From contig NC_092582.1 of assembly GCF_037975245.1 (NCBI RefSeq), positions 1,781,001-1,845,000 on the forward strand: DNA of 64,000 nucleotides, written 5' to 3'. Below, in pieces: positions 48,633 to 59,150 of this stretch; position 1 is the first letter of the stretch; each line of letters starts with the position of its first letter. Both the position numbers and the translations under genes were made by a program. The notes under the pieces were generated by a model that saw nothing but the letters and a program-made list of their open reading frames with translations, had not been told where the DNA came from and did not search any database. Origin of the DNA: Apostichopus japonicus (taxonomy: Eukaryota > Echinodermata > Holothuroidea > Aspidochirotida > Stichopodidae).

Positions 48633-49889
48633 AAGGAACTAAGGAAGTATTGGTGTTAATAATAGGGTATAATAATAGGGAACAACGTGTGAATAGGTTA
48701 GCAGTAGCTAAATGATGTCTAGAGTTTATCGTGGAGGTTACCCACACAGGATGCACGTGAAAGCGTGGGATATGCCCCCATAGCACCATAGATATGAATT
48801 TAAAACTTTAAAAAAGGAGAAACTGAGCCAACATACTATAATTGACTTCAGGTTCCTTTTTGTGACATGACATGGATGATCCATAGAATTAATTCCGTAT
48901 GTTTGTCTCTCTCTATCTCTCTCTGTCTGTTTGTCTATGTCTATACCCGTCCTTTCCTACCTCTCTACCGCTCTCTACCTCTCTACCTATCTTTCTCTTT
49001 TAACACTGTCCGTCTCTTCACCTCTTTAACACCTTGTGAATCTGAAGATGTGTTAACGTGGGAGATATATAGATATATAGATCACAAATATAATTCTCCT
49101 CACCTCCTCGGTTCCTTGTTTCATCTTCTTCTTCTTCTCTCAAAGAAACGACAACAACCAAGTTGGACAATTTTGTTCCGTCTATAATTTCAGTGAACAA
49201 TCTGCTTCCTGTACGAGATTGCCCTAAAACTTCACTCAGAGTGATATCATTAACTAGAAACATATTTACTAACAACTCAATTTCTTATCTACCTGCGTCG
49301 TTTGTTTAGTATTTTGATATTATATGTGTTTTCATATTACATGTTCATTTGGATATAATTGATTATTCATTAAAAGATAATCTAGACGGTGCTTTTTTAA
49401 CTGTCCAAAAAGACATTTCAATGTTTATAGTTTTATAATTTGTTTTCAAGCGTCCTTCTTGAGCTTCCCTTTATGTCTTATGTTTTCTCATTTATTGGTT
49501 GCTAAAGTGAAGAATTAATACTTTAATGACGATTCTTCATTAAGAAATTGGTAAACTAATATCACGTCTCAAAGAAGCTCATTATCTGAAACAGAGCGGT
49601 GATGATACTCATTAAGTGTGGGAGTACGAATCACACATGTTAAATATGAAATTAAGTATACAATTAAGGGCGATACCCGATAGAAGCGCATTTTCAAACG
49701 AACACAAAGAATTCACCCAATTACCCACACCCTTGCTATAGGAAATATCCATAGGAAATGTTCTTGTTTGCAAGGGGCATATGTGCGTAGGAAGAGAGTT
49801 CTTTTGTTTTATATAGAAATGTAATTTCTAAAAGGATATACAGGAATACAACACATAATAATTGTGATAATTGAGTGTTGCCAAAAGTT
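48633..49889. other. No gene seen; (CT)-rich tract
   Basis: A CTCT/CTGT/TACC pyrimidine tract lies at 48,905-49,015. Short frames on both strands derive from it. Confidence 0.55.
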
Positions 49890-50280
49890 GAATATTCATA
49901 TATGACGTCACAAAGTCAGGTGATAATAACCCATTAACAATGATACTGTGTATAACATCGCAATTGTAACCTACATTGAGCAAATGGAATAAATGTTACT
50001 CATTTACGTCTAAATTGCTTACATTCGGAAAACAGGATTTACGTTCGTTCGGATTTGCATATTCAGTTTCTGACGTCACAACTTTAGCAACAGTTTATCA
50101 TATGATCATTATGTAGGCTATATGGACGAGACAAAATGATAACATAAGACAGGATTATCTACAAAGAAGATATTGCAAATGATTTAAACAGAGACCATTT
50201 ACTTCTATATTGTTTAAACTGGAGATACAGTCTAATACTCGTTTGAATATTGTATATTTTAATTTACAGACGTCATAGTT
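49890..50280. repeat. Three spaced modules: AT-rich ATATTCA phrase next to CRE
   Basis: GAATATTCATATATGACGTCAC (49,891-49,911 region), CATATTCAGTTTCTGACGTC (50,058-50,077) and GAATATT...CAGACGTCAT (about 50,245-50,275) lie 165-190 bases apart. The first two have complete CRE palindromes at 49,903 and 50,071. The spacing suggests an old tandem unit or repeated control module. Confidence 0.4.
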
Positions 50281-50557
50281 AATACGTTTGAAGCCGCATG
50301 TGAAAGTTGATATGTCTAAACGTTATTTCCAATCCACATTAATTTGTAGAAATATAAACCTTGGTTTACTTCAGTTTGGACGTTTCTGTGCATTCGCGGT
50401 TAAGCAATGCTAGACTTCATGACTACCAAGCGAGAATTGCACATTGGGCCCATTGCACGACTTTGGAAATGTGCACGCCACTGGTTATAAGGCGGACGGT
50501 TTCTGACCGTAAAGTGGCAGTAATGGTATTGAAAGCACTGTGCATGATGTTTTTGTT

Positions 50558-51075
50558 ATCGATTCTCGGTGTTTCGGTTAAAATAATGTGTAGCACTATT
50601 TTGCCTTTATAAGGGAATGGCAATACACACCTGACGTATATCACACAGTCAGCGTCAATGCAAGGGGAGTTTGGGTTAAGAGTAGATCAGTCGTTTTGGC
50701 TTTCGTGCCCAGCTTCCCTCCAAGGTGACTTTTCTTAAAAGTTATCGCTTCTCTGCCTTTTGACTAAGTTCATGTGAGTATATTTTCCCTTAAAATGAGA
50801 ATCGTGATACACACCTGACGATGATCACACAGTATCGATGCAAGGGGACTGGGGTTGAGAGCGGATCCGTCGTTCGGTTGTTTGGCTTTCGTGCCCAGGT
50901 TTTTTCCTGAGCGACTTTTCTTAAAAAGTACAGTACTGCTTCTTTGTATTTCGTTTATGGAACTAGTTTCAGGCTTTTTCAGACAGGGGTTGCATGGGTT
51001 GAAAGTGGATCAAATTGTTTGGATTTCGTGCCCAGTCTTTATCCTGCGTGACTTTACTTAAACTAAATATATACT
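50558..51075 (+). repeat. Tandem repeat whose head is U2 snRNA-derived, three copies
   Basis: Copies start at 50,558, 50,744 and about 50,932. Copy 2 opens ATCGCTTCTCTGCCTTTTGA and continues CTAAGTTCATGTGAGTAT; metazoan U2 snRNA opens ATCGCTTCTCGGCCTTTTGG and continues CTAAGATCAAGTGTAGTAT. Copy 1 keeps TTCTCGG and GTGTAG; copy 3 is worn and shorter. Likeness to U2 fades after about 70 bases. The rest of the 186-base unit (for example TTTGGCTTTCGTGCCCAG and GACTTTTCTTAAAA) is shared among copies but is not U2. No copy could be a working U2 because the Sm site and 3' domain are missing. Confidence 0.6.
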
Positions 51076-52840
51076 CAAGTACATTCAAAGTCATTGTTAA
51101 CATTTTAATTTAAACCACTTAAACCAAAAGTCATAATTTCCGCCGAGTTTACTTCGCTGAAAGTGCTGAAGGTGATTAAAAGTAATTTCGTGTGGTTTTC
51201 TCTTACTTAAAATGAATATGAAACATTCAGGAGAGGCATGTTGAACATACTCATGTTCAACTAATAAGCGCGCACTCCTACGCATCTCATATATGAATAG
51301 GGATGTAAAATGTTATTATTAGGCTGCTTTTCTTACCAAGCAATAATAATAAAATGAAAAGTATCATATATACACAATTTTATATACAATATACTGATTA
51401 CAATCATTATCCAGAAATTTCAAAATGGGTTTCATTTAATATAAAAATCGATTTGGACATTTCGTTCATAAATACATTTACTTCCATTTTACGGCCATGA
51501 TGTTGGAGAAACATCCCTCTGATCGGTATATTTATTTTCATATCAAACAGTGAATATTTGGCTACTGCTTTAGGCCTTGTCTGTGATTTTATCTTGGACT
51601 ATATGCCTAAACTACCTTATATGTAATTGCATCTCAAATCAACTATAACGTTCGCTACATTGTTATAAGTATATTGTCTTTATTCATGTTCCGTTTACAA
51701 TTCGTGCTCGGCTTAACGCATATATAGCTGAAGTCGCTTGTCGTTTGTTGCAGATGTTATCTGCATTATTAAATATTCCTCTTCTGTTTTCTTTTTATCA
51801 ATATTTCATATTTTTGTATGACATGGTTCAAGCCAAGTTCAGTAATGGCTAATCTTAACACTGTTGATAAAGTCTTATAAATATAACTATTCAACGCTAG
51901 TAAAACAAGACAATGGTCATTCTACAAAGTCACTCATAAGTGTCTTTTTGGTGTCACAATTGCCGTTTCAAACCAGATTCTCTGAAGATTTAATTAAACA
52001 TGGCGCAAAGAAAGGGCGGGGCGACCTCCTTTCATTGTCAATCGTTTATTCAACCTCACACAAAACGATTTGTAATGGGGACGACCCCCCTCCCCACCCC
52101 CCAAGACCTACTCCGTCGGCTTCAACGGCCCCCTTTTTGGCCTTTGGTCCTTCCATCTTTAAGCCGTACCTAAATCAGTTGGGGAAGTTTGAAATATTCT
52201 GACTTTCCACCAAGAGGTTTACATTCAATAACAAACGCTAAATATGAAAGTTTGTACTGCACAATGTAAAGTTAACATATTGGAAATGATACCACCACTT
52301 TGTATCTAAGCCCTCCTATACCCAAACATAAATGTCTCAAAGGGTAGGAGACACCCCTTTAGCCCTCCCTAGGAAAGATATCAGCCGATATATTTTCCCT
52401 CACCAGCCCCCCCCCACTCCCCACCCAAAAATAAAATCAAACCCTGGCAACGGAACTGTAAATGTCACAAAACTGAAGTTAAATGAGCAATTTATTTAAA
52501 ATTCCATTCGGTTCGTCGCCCAGACACATTTTTATTTGAATGTGTTCATTACACGCATGAAACTAATAAGAACATTCCAAAGCTTTTGCAATTTTACTTT
52601 ACTATGTTTCATTGACAGTTGATACGTCAAGCTAGAGAATTGCATTCTAATGGGATTTAGTATGGAATAACATGAAAGTCAACAATTAATCAAAATCATT
52701 ATAAATGTCTGCATAATTTATGACGTTTTGACAATTTTTTTTTATCACTCGAGTAGCTGATAGTTGGAAGCATGACTTACTGACGGATAATCTGTACATA
52801 AGATTCGGGACGATAATGTCATTGACATGTTAACTTAGGG
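51076..52840. other. No gene seen
   Basis: AT-rich, with C-rich patches at 52,085-52,120 and 52,405-52,430. A 112-codon frame at 51,864-52,202 owes its Pro-rich part to these C runs. Confidence 0.55.
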
Positions 52841-52851
52841 ACGAGGAAGAA

Positions 52852-52890
52852 TATAAAAGTACTGCAGCGCGTGCGCTATGGACTCGGCCT
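52852..52890 (+). promoter_or_regulatory. Candidate core promoter: TATAAAAG with GC-rich start region
   Basis: TATAAAAG at 52,852-52,859 is followed by a locally GC-rich stretch (GCAGCGCGTGCGC), unusual for the surroundings, and a possible start about 30 bases downstream near 52,885. No convincing coding exon follows before the poly-G/(GT)n patch at 52,960. Confidence 0.2.
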
Positions 52891-52959
52891 CTAACTGACT
52901 CGGAGACAAGACATCTAGTCCAAACTAACATCGATTCACATGACAATCTTTTTGTATAG

Positions 52960-53020
52960 GTGGGGGGGGGGGGGGCGTGCGCGTGTGTGTGAGTGTGAGT
53001 GGGTGCGCGCGTGTGTGTGC
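52960..53020. repeat. Poly-G run and (GT/GC)n tract
   Basis: About 14 G followed by alternating GC/GT dinucleotides. Alternating purine-pyrimidine of this kind can adopt Z-DNA. Confidence 0.9.
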
Positions 53021-53107
53021 CAGTACCTGATTATCCTACGGTGCACATCCCAGTAATAAATTATTTTCTTTTAATGTTCACATGCTCACATTGTTACATT
53101 CACAATC

Positions 53108-53165
53108 TAGAAGGGCTGGGGTCGACAGTGGATCGGGTTGTTTGATTTTCCGTATAATCTGACTC
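53108..53165 (+). repeat. Isolated diverged copy of the U2-linked repeat tail
   Basis: Phrases GGGCTGGGGTCGACAGTGGA and GGGTTGTTTGATTTTCCGT align with the tail part of the 50,744 copy (GGACTGGGGTTGAGAGCGGA, GGTTGTTTGGCTTTCGT). This suggests the family is dispersed and not only tandem. Confidence 0.45.
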
Positions 53166-53989
53166 CATCGTTGATGACTCTTCTCGCAAAGCAAAATATT
53201 CCACACCACATTCACTGAAGCTACTTGAGCAATGTTTATCTTTGCCTTAAGAAAAACAAAATTAAGTCTAAATTTGGTTGATCGGAGGGTGTGGGAGGAA
53301 CTCTCTTCGTCACTTGAGTTTAATTGTTATTTTCTCTGGGTATTTCATCTGAATTTTCAATGTGGGTTTATACCTGTTTTGACGTTTTGGTTCTTGTGCA
53401 TGAGTGGGTTCCGTAAAACATCATTAAAGCGTACCATATAGCTGGCCTGAAATGTTAATGATATGATCCATGTCAATCCAATTCTTTATGAAACGAAGGT
53501 AAAGTATATCTTTGCTAGGATGTGTCAGGGGTAGAATAAATGATACTGTTTTTGGTCTTTGAAAAGCAACATTCATTTTCAAGTTTCTATATATGCAAGT
53601 GTCATAATTTCTGAGTCTTTAGTTTGTTTGTTTTTGTACTGTTTTCACTGATCAAAATTGGATTTTTTCCTAACCGCTAAGTTTTAACGGTTTATGAAGG
53701 AACATGATGATAGGTAACTAAACATTAAATAAGGTTCCGTTACATAGTTGGATATTTCCAAGGTTATATCATCATTAGAATCAATACACAAACTTTGTAT
53801 AGGCAAGGCAAGCCGTAAATAAGAAATGAATATGTAGCAAGTGGTATCACAGATATACGCCCTGGAAGTGATGTGTAAATTGTCAGATTCAAAGCACCAG
53901 GGGTGCACTCTGTACAATCATAACACTTGGGTAATACGCCCTGAATGACAGTTATACAAAACCAATGTATACGCATTCACACACCAGTA

Positions 53990-54150
53990 GAACCACTGTG
54001 GTCGAGTGGTACGGACTTCGGTCTGTGGCACAAGATCCGGGGTTCGATTCCTATACCTTCGCCTGATGAGTCCCAAAGGGGCGAAACCGGTCGTGAAGTG
54101 GAATTTTTCTGCTGTGTTGATCTTTATTATATATTTGTTGAGGGAATGAT
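53990..54150 (+). mobile_element. tRNA-derived SINE carrying a hammerhead ribozyme
   Basis: The head is tRNA-like: A box TGGTCGAGTGGT (53,999-54,010) and B box GGTTCGATTCC (54,041-54,051), spaced as in tRNA genes, so it should have been transcribed by RNA polymerase III. It is not a tRNA: the acceptor and anticodon stems do not close. The body starts with a hammerhead motif and fades into a T-rich tail (about 54,100-54,150). Likely a short retroposon copied by LINE machinery in trans. No target duplication is recognised. Confidence 0.75.
54057..54098 (+). ncRNA. Type I hammerhead ribozyme inside the SINE
   Basis: All conserved elements are present in order: stem I CTTCGC (54,057-54,062) pairing with GTGAAG (54,093-54,098, one G-U); CTGATGA (54,063-54,069); stem II GTCCC-AAA-GGGGC (54,070-54,082, five pairs with one G-U); GAAA (54,083-54,086); a very short stem III; and the cleavage triplet ending TC (cut after 54,092). 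Stem III has only A-U and C-G before a two-base turn, too small for a stable single-molecule hairpin. Penelope-linked hammerheads with such stems are known and are thought to cleave as dimers. Cleavage is inferred, not shown. Confidence 0.75.
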
Positions 54151-55639
54151 TTGAATTCTTTTGACTGTTTATTTAAGTTTATTTTTATCACTTAAAGTAA
54201 GATTAAAAGTAAGTATAGCTACGGGGAAATTCTTTAAATTATTGGTTCATCTTTTAAATAATATTTATAATGTCTACATACATAACGAGATTATCAACAT
54301 CTCGTCGCCCAGATACATTTTTGATAGGCTAACTGTGTTAAATCACATACAGAAATACATGCAAAGTATTAACATTTTCACCCAGCCCATTTAGCTTTTT
54401 AAGTTGATGAATAAATATTTTCTAATGCCATCCAAATTAGTTAGTGCAACCGACTGTGTTAATCAATTTAAAACTATGCAAATGCAGTTTACGTACTGAC
54501 CCCACCCTACCGAAAATTCGAACCCTTTTACTCCACACTCCACCCGATCCCTTTATACATCGGGGAAAGGGTCTCACTTTTGTTAAGAAACTGCGGCACG
54601 TCGAACAAACTGTCACACACTCATAAAGTATTTATATTATTTATATATATACTACTCTTAGTATTACTATAAGTATTTATAGGACCATAGTAACCTACAT
54701 TGCATAGTAAACGCAGAGTAAAGTTTCTTTGTCGTTGAAAGGTTTGTCCATGGTTAAACATATTTTTGACCGACGAATAAAAAGGTACAAATGTTTGTAA
54801 GTGGAAAGTTTGAATATGTTTTTGAAAGTTTTGAAAAAAATGAGAGTTTACCAGTTACATTAACACTCATTAGTAGTTGACTCCTTACGTTAGAGAAACG
54901 TGTCAAAATACAATATTTGAAAACCATCGCAAACAATGAGAATTGGTCTAAATTTTATAACCTAAACTGTCTCGGAGAAATTGGTAACAATTTTGCTCAA
55001 TTATATATAAGTATGCTAAACTTGAAGAAGAAACTGATTAACTTTAGATAAATTTCCCTTTCCAAATCACCCTACCCCACCGCCGATCCGACACCCCCCC
55101 CCCTCCTCTTTACTACACACTCCACCCCGACCCTTTCTCTCAAACTAGCTGGCAGCTCTGTGGTTGGTCATTTGTGATGCATCATAATAGATTCATTTCT
55201 TCACTTGTTTCACAAGTGGTCCATAAAGGGGGAGGTGGGGGCATAAATAGAGGTATTTTTACGGCTTAAAATATATACATATCGAGGAGATGTTGAATGC
55301 TGTGAGATAGGGGAGGGTAAGTGTAGGGGTAGAGGGAGGGGAGAAGGAGAGTGAGGGGATACAATTAAAAAAAAAACGAAATACAGTTTGAATGCATCTG
55401 ATGCATATATTCAACCGAAGAAAATCGTTTTCGGTTTCACAAAAGAAACATAGGTATTTAGTTCCAGTCAAAACGATCATTTATCTTGATAACCCCTGTT
55501 ATACTTATATGTTACCATATATATTGTGTATTGAATATTTCGCATATTTAAATCTAAATAGTCGATTTATTTGACGTCGAAATAAATCAAGTGTGTCTAA
55601 AACTAGTTATTGAACATAAACTCGATGTGTCTACCTGAT
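54151..55639. other. No gene seen; poly-C and G-rich patches
   Basis: A C-rich patch at 55,070-55,135 and a G-rich, purine-heavy patch at 55,305-55,360. Short frames only. Confidence 0.55.
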
Positions 55640-56540
55640 AACAACTATTAATGTCGATATTCTCACTTTAGGATTATTTCGCATGAAACGCTTAAAATAA
55701 CTATAATAATATTTTCCTCTAGTACCTTTAAGAACTCTCTTACTTTGCTATGTTAAATGCTGTGTTTTAGCCTCTATTGTATCATTATTAATCTCGAATC
55801 CATTTACTACCGTTAGCTTCTCCTATTACCTCTAGTGTACTTAAATAACTCTGGTATATATTTATTACTTCTAGTACCTTCATAATCCTCTACTATACCT
55901 ATACATATATGCATAGGCGTAGGAGCGTGTGGGGGCTGGGGACTGCAGCCCCCCCCCCCCAACCAAATATTTTTGTGAAAATTCGGGCAATATGCTGAGA
56001 ATTTTTCGGGCACCTACTGAAAGAAAAATAAACTGCAATGTGTTTTTCAATGGTTAAACTGATATTATTATCATTATTATTGTAACGACTTGCCCAAAAA
56101 TTATAACCAATATGGGAGGTTATAACACGGCGAATGATTGCATGTAGTTGGCATGCGATGTAATAACCGATGCATGCATGACTATATGATATGTACGTTA
56201 AGATGTTAAACGCACGCGTGAAAAAAATTGGTTATATTTTTTCGGGCAAGTCGTTACAGCCCCCCCCCCCCCCAATCAAAATGGGTTCCTACGCCTATGC
56301 ATATCTGTTACATAATTTATAATCCCTTCATGAACTCTAGTACCTTCATAATCCTCTACAACCTACACATATATGTTACATAATCCCTGTGTGACCTATA
56401 GTACCTTTATTACCTAGAAAGTCATTTTTATAACCTGCTGTACTGTTACCATATCCAGCATCTTATAATTTCCTCTCGTGTTTTTATTTCATTTTCTTAT
56501 CTTTATTCCCTTGATTATGTTTATGACCTCCGGGACAGTT
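55640..56540. repeat. Diverged CTCTAGTACCTTCATAAT minisatellite, split by an insertion
   Basis: Phrases like CTCTAGTACCTTCATAATCC and CTACACATATATGTTACATA recur left (55,640-55,906) and right (56,305-56,540) of the MITE. The array predates the insertion. Units vary greatly in length, so a period cannot be fixed by eye. Confidence 0.6.
55907..56304. mobile_element. MITE with GCATAGGCGTAGGA terminal inverted repeats
   Basis: A 398-base element. The left end is ATATGCATAGGCGTAGGAGC and the right end is the reverse complement of ATATGCATAGGCGTAGGAAC, at least 18 matching bases. Just inside each end lies a poly-C run (about 12 and 15 C), and inside those a TTCGGGCA phrase in inverted arrangement. 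If the target site is TA, as in Tc1/mariner elements, the outer TA would be the duplication; this is uncertain. No transposase is encoded. It sits within a minisatellite, so both sides of the insertion can be recognised. Confidence 0.8.
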
Positions 56541-57879
56541 CTTAACTTAACTATACCTTTACTATTCCCAATACCTGCTTCGTTTGCTACAGTAGTATTT
56601 TTGTTCTGTGAAACTACCCCCAAACCTGTCAATTTTCGTTACGAATTTAAGAAGCAAAAATTGCTTTCGAGTTTTTAGTATGACTTGTGGATCGAAGTAA
56701 TGATACCTTCGGTTAATACCGTTATTCACTGTAATATGTCTTACAGGGATACGGTACATGATTAAGTTACACAATTACAGTAGATCCCGTACTCTGCATC
56801 AAACGGATGAATTACAACGTCTATAACATATATACTGATTGGATTTGAAATGATGGCAAGTTGATAAGCATTGTTAGAATGGGTGATGATGATAATGAAA
56901 TGCTTCGTTATTATTTATTTATTTATTTCTCTCTTTCTTTCTTTGTTTTTTGGGGTTCGTCGGTAAAAAAACAAGATTGTAGAGGGATTTACATTACAGG
57001 TGTATAATCATGACAATGAAACATAATATTGTGTGGAATGGTAACGTTATATCTTATCAATGTAAGATAATTGAGCGAATTAGTTTATGGGAATAGCTCT
57101 AACTACCAAACAAAAAATTGCTGGTCGTTGCCCTGTGTTAAAACTTCAGTTCGTTATCTTTTTAATTGTAAGAAAATTACTTCTCGTCTTCAATCGGAAA
57201 TTAACGCAAATGAGTTATAAAGCTACCCAAGGTTACAGAGTTACTCTTCTTATTAATATACTTAGAGAAGTATAATTATTCTAGAATCTAAACTGAATGA
57301 AAACGGTATTTATCTCGGCTTTCTTATCTGCGCTGCAGAGAAGGAACCTGTTTCTATGGATATCCTTACTAATGATCAAACGACTCTGTCAATGAAGGAT
57401 AACACTCGCTAAAGTCCCCCCTGCGATTACTGAACAACAATGTCGAATTTTGTTAAGGCAAAGGTATGTTTTTAGACGATGATTTACAAATCCCTTTACC
57501 AAATATTTCATATTTGCATCATATTATAAAACAAATGTCGATAATATTTTAGAGATAAGGTAAAGAAAATGAAGGAACTGTTTTTTAAATTGTTTAAACT
57601 TTATTGTTCTCATTATGTACATGAGTACATTATTTGTAACTTTAAAGAAGTCATATATGCCATTTTTACTGATTCTGCGCATTGAAGACGTGAAATACGT
57701 CACTAGTTGTTATTATGACATAAAATTAAGAAGCAAAATTAAATCCGCTTTGCATGAATATATTAAAACTTGTGTTTAGTGGTAATTTTTGGTTATTTTT
57801 GACAGAAGATTATACGCCTTTTTCAAGAAGCAGAATTATCTCTTTCTGAGGTGACTAACAATGTGACTAAAATATCATC
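56541..57879. other. No gene seen
   Basis: AT-rich sequence downstream of the neuropeptide gene's 3' end. Short frames only. Confidence 0.55.
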
Positions 57880-57885
57880 TTTATT
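57880..57885 (-). terminator. Candidate poly(A) signal for the neuropeptide gene
   Basis: The minus strand reads AATAAA here, about 360 bases after the stop codon; I saw no canonical hexamer closer. The implied 3' UTR of 360-380 bases is AT-rich and otherwise featureless. In an AT-rich genome this hexamer is common, so the call is tentative. Confidence 0.35.
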
Positions 57886-58245
57886 TTGTATGATGTCATA
57901 ATTAACTAAACCAATCATTGATCAGATAACTATATTTTCTTTTGTGTCATATAATTTAACATTACCAGCATAGACATAAATAGTGATATTAAAACCGCTT
58001 TTTACTACTGCTTCGTCCGAGAGAAGCCGGAAAATCTTACTTCAAAAAAAAAAAACTCTTAAAAACAAAGATGATAAAATCTTCCTAAAAGTTTGAAGAA
58101 AAATATTAATATTGGTCTACAGAGAACGGCGTCGTAACTTTGCGGTCAATTATTTCAAATTGTATATGGTATATTCTTTTCAACCATTGTCGAAATTTAG
58201 AAAAAGGGAAACAAAAGATATTGTCATAAAGTCGCTCAACATATT

Positions 58246-58923
58246 TCAGACTGTCAAGCTTGTCAATCCTTGCCGGTAAGCGTCATCAAGCCTATCCAAA
58301 ACGTCAAACACATTTTCGTCGATTCTGTTGCTACCACTTTCTTCAAAAGATTGGTGATTATCGAATGGATTCGTGATTATGGGAGATCTTTTCCACCCTG
58401 CAGAACACCGTCCGTTGAATTGGTTACATTTGGGTTTTCTCACAGCTCTTGGATAACTACCTTGCCTTCTACCGTTGGACAGGGTACGGCTTGGCGCTCT
58501 CTTCATGTTGAGATACGGAGAGGAAACGATTTGTGGCAAGTCTATATTCCGGACTCCAAAATCCACATCAGCCGCTAATGGTTCGGCGGGTGAAGAGGGA
58601 GGAGGGGAACGTTTCCACCCAGCGGAACATTTACCAGTAAGTGGATTACATGAGCCGGGTCTTCGCCTAAGACGTTCTTTGCGTTTACTCTGTGTTTGGT
58701 CTCTCTCCCAGTGTTGTTTCAACTGCTGTAAGTCCTGCCACTGGTCAGTGTCACGTGATCTAGGGGACTGGATAAACTGGGATAGCAAGGAATTGATTTG
58801 GTCCTGTTCGAATTCCTGTTGATAGGTGAAAGCGGACACCAGAGGAGGGCAACCGGCCAGTGAAATGATGTAAAGGAGGCACACAGTTGTTACTGACAAA
58901 GCGCACGTTGCGTGATTCATCAT
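58246..58923 (-). CDS. Secreted neuropeptide precursor with two disulfide-type CSAGW peptides
   Basis: Seen: a 225-residue frame with an N-terminal hydrophobic signal peptide (about residues 1-31, likely cut after Val-Ser-Ala before Phe32), an acidic, Gln-rich spacer (32-79), then two related peptides. Peptide 1 is PGSCNPLTGKCSAGW (89-103) between Arg-Arg-Arg and Lys-Arg. Peptide 2 is PKCNQFNGRCSAGW (164-177) between Arg-Lys and Lys-Arg. Both have two Cys six residues apart and end in free Trp, with no Gly to donate an amide. Further dibasic sites lie at 141-142 and 152-153. Inference: a prohormone cut by furin/PC-type convertases, releasing two cyclic peptides that act on a receptor outside the cell. 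Odd: both peptides would start with Pro right after the basic site, which convertases usually dislike. The C-N-x-F-T-G-x-C pattern recalls crustacean cardioactive peptide (CNAFTGC), but the ring is one residue larger and there is no amide; the ring size equals that of allatostatin-C. I cannot assign a family. The start has a purine at -3, and a second ATG follows at codon 2. Confidence 0.86.
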   Translation of the reverse strand: MMNHATCALSVTTVCLLYIISLAGCPPLVSAFTYQQEFEQDQINSLLSQFIQSPRSRDTDQWQDLQQLKQHWERDQTQSKRKERLRRRPGSCNPLTGKCSAGWKRSPPPSSPAEPLAADVDFGVRNIDLPQIVSSPYLNMKRAPSRTLSNGRRQGSYPRAVRKPKCNQFNGRCSAGWKRSPIITNPFDNHQSFEESGSNRIDENVFDVLDRLDDAYRQGLTSLTV

Positions 58924-58970
58924 GACGGTCTCGGATAGTTTACATGCGTCACCGCGTAACCTTGAACTTT
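58924..58970 (-). other. 5' leader part of exon 2, with start-stop ATG-TAA
   Basis: This is the 47-base leader between the splice acceptor and the precursor ATG. It contains ATGTAA at 58,945-58,940, an upstream start codon directly followed by a stop, 16 bases before the true start. Its context is poor (C at -3), whereas the main ATG has G at -3. Start-stop elements are known to hold initiating ribosomes at the stop codon in other systems; a role here is inference. Confidence 0.6.
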
Positions 58971-59150
58971 CTGTAAAGGAAATAAAAAAAAATAATTGCT
59001 ATTTTAATTATCTTTGCATACCATGTAGACGTAACTAATGCAAGACGTTTCCCAGGATACCGGTCATAAACGAAAACAAAGAGGAAAAAAAAGAATAAAA
59101 GAAAAGAAACAAAACAAAACAAAGGTAAAAATGTAAACGTTGTATTTTAC
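58971..59150 (-). other. Likely 5' UTR intron of the neuropeptide gene
   Basis: On the minus strand the sequence just before the leader is a T-rich tract ending TTTCCTTTACAG, a strong 3' splice site cut at 58,971/58,970. The best upstream 5' splice site in range is CAGGAG|GTAAAATA at 59,151/59,150, giving a 180-base intron. Many neuropeptide genes have a short non-coding first exon, which fits. The acceptor is convincing. The donor is a choice among candidates, and a more distant first exon remains possible. Confidence 0.5.

Noticed and set aside
50558-50930. Working U2 snRNA genes
   Set aside because: Only the first part of U2 is recognisable; the Sm site and 3' stem-loops are missing and conserved bases have changed.
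51864-52202. 112-codon plus frame with a Pro-rich C-terminal part
   Set aside because: The Pro-rich part is a C-run patch and the rest looks random; no splice or promoter support.
53990-54052. Functional tRNA gene
   Set aside because: A and B boxes are present, but the acceptor and anticodon stems do not pair; it is a SINE head.
58270-58822. Plus-strand frames of 102 and 115 codons over the neuropeptide gene
   Set aside because: They are antisense shadows of the GC-richer coding exon.
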